Shown here: piece after piece, positions 59,401 through 64,000 of the stretch | Position numbering within the stretch: the stretch's first letter is position 1 | Layout of the letters: each line of letters begins with the position of its first letter | DNA from: Liolophura sinensis | Taxonomy: Eukaryota > Mollusca > Polyplacophora > Chitonida > Chitonidae | Length of the DNA stretch: 64,000 nucleotides | Assembly (NCBI RefSeq): GCF_032854445.1 | Contig: NC_088300.1 | Span: 42,959,682-43,023,681 of the forward strand | Reading direction: 5' to 3' | Program-made: the position numbers and the translations under genes | Notes under the pieces: model-generated | What the model saw: only the letters and a program-made list of their open reading frames with translations | The model's database searches: none | Told to the model about the DNA's origin: nothing

Positions 59401-62400
59401 CAAATTACATGTGTGTCGAATAAAAGTGAACAGCATAGTTCTGCCCAAATCCATGTACCTTAAGCATGATATGTAGATATAGATCAAAGCAAAGCATGTT
59501 CATGTACATGAACGCAATAAATTGCCTATAATTTCAAGGAATTTTTCAACTAATCACCCTGCTACATTGGATTAAAGTTCGTGAAAAACTGTGAAATTTT
59601 AGGTGATTATTAGGTGTTCATATACACATGTACAGGTAGCTTTACAATGCTTGTCACGATCAAATACAGTTCAAACGACAAGGCAATTTATTTGTGCAGG
59701 TGAACAATTCCACGAAATTACAGGTGATTTACTGTATGTGTTAGTAATTGTGGTCGCTTAAGTTTTAACCAACCCGTGAAGGCCAGGAGGCGTCTGGAGT
59801 CATAGCTACCACAGCTGATAAAGACTTAGGCAGAGGCCTGACGGGTGAGTGGCAGTGAGGCTGATTGCAGAATCGAGCTCTCTTCTGTATGGTGGTGGGT
59901 ATGGGGGCGGGCATTGGGGCATCACACACCTTCTCTTCTTGTGTCTGGAAGCAGACATGGTTATTAACAAGCACAAGAAAGCTCACAGGATTATATCAAG
60001 CATACTGCAGGGACAGCTTCCCCAAACCACTTTGGGCCAAACAAAACTTTCATCATCTTGACAAAACAAAATATTTGATTCTGGGTGTTCAGATTTGATT
60101 TGTTTAGAGATTGTACTATCAGAGCACAGAATTTCATGCATATATTTCAGAGTTCACTTCCTTACATTTTTACACTACAGCTCAATGCTCTTTGCATAAT
60201 GCAAGTAATTAAATTCCCCAACCAACTCAGCCATTTTTATAGGATGAATATGTATTTAATATTTCTTCTCTACAGAATATGACTCTTGCCATACTCAAGC
60301 ATTTTTTTACTTATGTAATGGCAGTCAGTTTCATAGACTCAGCCAATGAAAGGCCTGATCGGTTATCTCGGGCATATGAATTTGCACGTCACAACAGGCA
60401 AACCAATAAGGGAGTTTTAAGTTCGAGCTCTTTTGTTGCAAAGGGTAAAAATAGTCCTTCTGTATCACTTTTTGCCGAAAATGTTAGACAATTTTTGTTG
60501 ACATTAATTTACATATTACCTGTCTCGCCATGTTCTGTATACACAAATGACACTGTTCACAAATGCTTAGCACCTTAATTGCTTCCATCGTTCGTTTACA
60601 CTATGTAAGTGAAACTTTTTTCAGGTGACCATCTTGTAGTAATTTAATCCAGTCCAAAAGTTGCCTAACATTTCTGGCAGGTCACATGATAACACCTTTT
60701 CCCTCAAATATGTTGTTGTGCATTAAAATTTCCCAATTGTGAGCCTCTTCCCAAAATCTATGGATTATGCCCTGGGTTGGTGGTACTTGCTTTTCAACAG
60801 CTAAGACAGATGGGGTGTGACCTTGACACGGAATTTGTAGAATCCTCTGATCTTAATGTTCATGGAGCCTTGGTGACAATAAAATGTGTGTGTGGGTGTT
60901 TGGATATCTGTGCATCACACATGGGAAAAATCAATGTACAACCACAGTAAACTGCCATATGGTGTAGGTCTGTGTTAAAATCATTCATCACATAAAACCG
61001 ATTGCCACTGTAGAGATGAAAAATTCCTGAGCATGGCAAAAGACAACACTTAATCAACAGGTATTAAAGCCATCACCCAAGACAAAGTTTTAGATTCCAA
61101 GCACCAAACACCATGAATATATGGCCTTCTCAAGATAATGATTATGTGCACATCCAAATTCACATCAATGACAGAATTGTCAATCTCAGAGTTCCTCAAT
61201 TCATGTTAAATTCAGCATTACACAGCTTATGAATAAAAAGAACCACAAAAGTCTGAGGGGTCTGATACAAGAACAAACAATTACACATTAAATTTAATGG
61301 AAGAACAATGAATTAGGATTTTAAAATTGCACTTAAGTGGCTGTCAATGATATCACAGACTATTCATTCCAAACACTATATTTAATGCTGGGATGGTCCA
61401 TTTATATATGCATACACATACCCCCTCAGGTAGGTGAATCTGTATGGGCACATGTAGATTGTGCTCTGGGCTGACTTCACTGGCTCTCTCTGTAGGGGGT
61501 GAGGTGTCTGTCAGAGCCCTGCCCATCGGCTGGTCCCCTGGAGTCGCTACACTCTCCACACTACCCCTGTGTTCTCTCAGGGGTGTGCAGGTATTCTTCA
61601 TGGAGTAACCCCTATCCCAGTTCAGTTTTCTCTCGGGAGGAAGGGGGCTCTGGAAGCAGTCATTGTTATCACCGATATCCCGTCGGACATCGGCCATCAT
61701 CTCGACAGCTCCATCACATGGCCCCTGAGAACTGACCAGCATGTCCACTGGCTTGTCATCCACTGACAGGATACGCTTTTTAGCACGTTGTCCACTGTCT
61801 ACCTGTAACCGATCAAACACGCCAGTCATGCCCGTGTGGCTGGCAGACTCCGTGTCTACCTGGAAAAACCCTCGTTTCCTGGTACCTGAGCCTGGGTGTG
61901 GACACGTCTCTTCATCATCCTCGTCCGACAGGTAACTGTACAGTGACTTGTCTGATGTGCGACTAGAACACCGTGGGGATGACAACAGGTCAGACTTTGC
62001 TTGAGCAATAAACGCGTTTTTGGTTTTGGGGAGAGGGCTGTGTAAAAAACCGATGACATCATCATTCTCCTCTGAGTAAGACCCATCTCTCATGCTACGC
62101 AGGTTGCGTGCCGCATACGATGTCCACAGTGACTCATTGGTCCTGTGCAGCTGTGGAGTGTTGTCTGTGATGCTCTCCTGTTTGGCGGGGGCCTTCAGAT
62201 GGCTATCACAGTGTGGAGAGGAGATCACCTCACTCTCGTGAGACTTTACGTTTGAGAAGAGGAATCTCATTTTCTCACTGCCTGTTAGGTTAAGGCTGTG
62301 GTGCAAGGCAAAGTTACTTTCCTTAAACACATCATCCTCACCAGCAGTGCTGTCACCTGGCTGTCTGCCTTCTTCTCGGTTTTGGGTAGAGGTCTTGGCT

Positions 62401-64000
62401 GCATTACCTAGGACACCATCACTGGCAGTAGAGCTGAGCCAGTTCATAGAATCCAGGAGTGTGGGAGTCAAGCTTTTAACAGGAGGGGTCATTTGATTGA
62501 CTAGAGACTGCCGTGTACTACGGTCATGGGAGGCTATCATCTTCTCTAGACTTCCTCTGGGGGTACCGCCTAAACAGGGGCTTCTACTCACATGGGAACG
62601 TAAAGCCCTGCTGCCCTGAGAGCCAGCCCCGGACCCTCGTATCTGCTTCACCTTAGCATTGTGGGGGATGGTCTGAAACAATACAAACTCAAATTTTCAA
62701 ATTTCAAAAAGCAGTTTAACCATATTTAAGGCAGGAGTAAATCTAGCTCTGAGATCGGGTGGTTATGTTCCCAGCTCAGTTTCTGAATTGATACATTCCC
62801 TTAACTCAAACTCAGCCCTGTTGCCTACGCTGTCCTCAAAGTGTCAAAGCTGTACACTATGAAAAGAGGTTTTCTGTAATCTTCAAATATTTCTGAATTT
62901 ATATCACCTCAGGAAGAAGGAATATGCAGGAAGAATAAAAACCATAACATTGCAAATAACACCAATGTGACAGATGCTTCCGCTTAGACAGCAGAAGAGC
63001 TTTGCAAACCACCATTTTTTAAAACATGTAACTAGGGCAGACTTTCGATGGTGTACATCTTCTTGGTTTCAATCCAACATTCCATGAGTTTATCTTTTTT
63101 AGAGCAGCGAAGAGTGAGGCCAACTCAAATTGTCTATAATTGTCTAAGCTGTCTATGCACAAGGTACATTTGTGTTCATTGTGACATTATGGTCTTTAAC
63201 GCCTACATGAAGGTGATATGAAGTTAGAGTTAGTGTACAAAAGAACCACATTTTTGTAGCTTTGACATCTTGAAAGCAGCACATTCGAAACACCCAGTTT
63301 CGAGTTTGTGAATGGAAGAGTACATGGCCTACTTTCACAAAACTTAGCGAATCATGATTTTGGTAATTATTTTTATTGTCTATTATACCTGCAACGGCAA
63401 CCTTTCACGAATGTGCATACACTTTAACTACTAGCATAAAAACAACAGAATAGTTATTATTTCCTTGCCATTATTACATCAACTTATTCTCTGTATAAGA
63501 TCACATCCTATCGGCCGTAAGTGGGAAGGTCTGCTAGCAACCTGCGGACTTAAAAAAGTCCGTTGCTCAGTTGGTTAGTGTGCTAGTGCACCGTATTGAC
63601 CCAGGAGTCTCTCACCAATGCGGTTGCTATGAGTTCAAGTCCAGCTCATGATGGCTTCCTCTCCAGTCATACATGGGAAGGTCTGTCAGCAACCTCCGGA
63701 TGGTAGTGGGTTTCTCCCGAGCTCTGCCCGGTTTCCACCCACTATAATGCTGGCCGCTGTCGTATAAGTGAAATATTCTTGAGTACGGTGTAAAACACCA
63801 ATGAAATAAATAAATAAATAATAAAATTAGAAGTCATCTAGTTCAACTTAAGTTCACAGTTTCAACAAAGTTTGTCCAGTGGTGCAACACTTTGGTAAAT
63901 ACAAATCCTAGTGAGAACTCAGTGGTGCTGGAAGACTTCATTATATCACATACAAAAGCCAGTGAGCTTGCTAGTGAGAGAATCTGTCCTGGGGTCCTGT
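56437..64000 (-). CDS. MASTL: MASTL (Greatwall) kinase, 3' portion, 8 exons in the window
   Basis: Exons in transcript order: 63954-64000 (cut by the window edge), 61422-62672, 59774-59944, 59121-59280, 58529-58642, 57626-57727, 57035-57145, 56437-56483 (TAA at 56437-56439). Phases match throughout, giving about 666 residues against roughly 670 for the same part of human MASTL. The first fragment has '[15 protein letters not shown]', the activation-segment region with a known CDK site. A long non-conserved middle region follows. Next comes '[11 protein letters not shown]', '[15 protein letters not shown]', '[20 protein letters not shown]' and the C-tail '[16 protein letters not shown]'. The N-lobe and DFG lie to the right of the window. 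MASTL is an AGC kinase with a split catalytic domain. At mitotic entry it phosphorylates ENSA/ARPP19, which inhibits PP2A-B55. Confidence 0.95.
56824..56920 (+). mobile_element. SINE family B, 5'-truncated, with 9-bp target duplication, in a MASTL intron
   Basis: Body from 'cggtttctgcccaccataat' to the AAATA tail. The repeat tataatgaa flanks it at 56815-56823 and 56921-56929. It is in the last MASTL intron, antisense to the gene. Confidence 0.88.
57735..57808. repeat. Short tandem repeat, about 33-bp unit, 2-3 copies, in a MASTL intron
   Basis: 'tataaatagtgctctctgag' followed by 'ctaaacaa' repeats directly beside the exon at 57626-57727, on its upstream (acceptor) side. Confidence 0.8.
59945..61421. 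other. MASTL intron without recognised features
   Basis: No exon or repeat was found. Plus-strand open stretches here (for example 60279-60578) lack any domain. Confidence 0.5.
61422..62672 (-). CDS. MASTL: Large exon encoding the MASTL non-conserved middle region
   Basis: 417 codons, phase 0 on both sides, acceptor TTTCAG|ACC at 62673 and donor GGG|GTATGT. The protein is Ser-rich and poorly conserved, as expected of the insertion that splits the kinase lobes in this family. Short features are '[20 protein letters not shown]' (a TP pair), '[19 protein letters not shown]' (acidic), '[11 protein letters not shown]' and '[11 protein letters not shown]' (basic clusters that could serve nuclear import). 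It sits between the exon ending at 63954 and the one starting at 59944. Confidence 0.9.
63513..63549 (+). mobile_element. SINE family B fragment interrupted by a newer copy
   Basis: 'ccgtaagtgggaaggtctgc' and 'tagcaacctgcgga' match the middle of family B. The fragment stops where the next copy's head begins, which suggests a nested insertion. Confidence 0.65.
63557..63818 (+). mobile_element. Full-length tRNA-derived SINE, family B
   Basis: tRNA-like head 'gttgctcagttggttagtgt' with an A box, B-box-like 'gagttcaagtcc', the full body and an AAATA tail. It sits antisense in a MASTL intron. Confidence 0.88.

Larger units (their letters stand above)
62673..63953. other. MASTL intron upstream of the large exon
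   Basis: No additional exon is supported. The flanking exons join in phase 0 without one. It contains the nested SINE at 63.5-63.8 kb. Confidence 0.6.

Noticed and set aside
61499..61935. Plus-strand ORFs opposite the large MASTL exon
   Set aside because: Antisense shadows. The minus frame has matching splice phases and family motifs.

Overview
The window is nuclear DNA from an animal, most probably a mollusc, perhaps a bivalve. The genes are split into many short exons by GT-AG introns. Coding exons are a small minority of the sequence. Two families of tRNA-derived SINEs are scattered throughout, and simple-sequence and minisatellite arrays are common. No bacterial feature (operon, Shine-Dalgarno site, CRISPR array, insertion sequence) is present. 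The species cannot be named from the sequence alone.

Three conserved genes can be read exon by exon. (1) An SH3YL1 orthologue lies on the minus strand at 13441-20541. It has 8 coding exons and 400 codons, with an N-terminal SYLF lipid-binding domain and a C-terminal SH3 domain. (2) A large MAP3K19/YSK4-like kinase gene lies on the plus strand at 33128-49889. It has 23 coding exons: N-terminal ankyrin repeats, then a very long low-complexity middle dominated by one 3.35-kb exon, then a complete STE-type kinase domain. Its giant exon carries an apparent one-base frame break near 42410-42460. (3) A MASTL (Greatwall) kinase orthologue lies on the minus strand, from its stop at 56437 to beyond the right edge. 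Its N-lobe is outside the window. What remains is the activation-segment site RTPGQ, the non-conserved middle region, the kinase C-lobe and the C-tail. SH3YL1 and the MAP3K19-like gene diverge. The MAP3K19-like and MASTL genes converge, with 6.5 kb between stop codons. The three are ordinary cellular genes (membrane/phosphoinositide adaptor, MAPK-cascade kinase, mitotic-entry kinase). Nothing in the sequence says they act together.

Layout. 1-3.5 kb: a decayed DIRS-like tyrosine-recombinase retrotransposon (minus strand, running off the left edge). 3.5-9.6 kb: SINE copies, long AT tracts with duplicated flanks and a perfect palindrome, and one unrecognised exon-like ORF. 9.6-13.3 kb: gene-free DNA ending in a 120-bp satellite array. 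13.4-20.5 kb: SH3YL1. 21.4-22.3 kb: CpG-richer probable promoter zone. 22.3-33 kb: long intergenic or 5'-UTR-intron DNA with SINEs and a CAT-rich minisatellite at 27.4-28.6 kb. 33.1-49.9 kb: the MAP3K19-like gene, with a 72-bp and a 34-bp minisatellite in introns. 49.9-56.4 kb: 3' regions of the two convergent genes, containing an inverted pair of SINEs. 56.4-64 kb: MASTL.

I looked for an undescribed system and did not find a clear new gene system. The most interesting items are the ankyrin-plus-MAP3K19 architecture with its broken giant exon, the many 5'-truncated SINEs with intact target-site duplications, the satellite whose 120-bp period keeps frames open, and the palindromic AT element near 6.4 kb.
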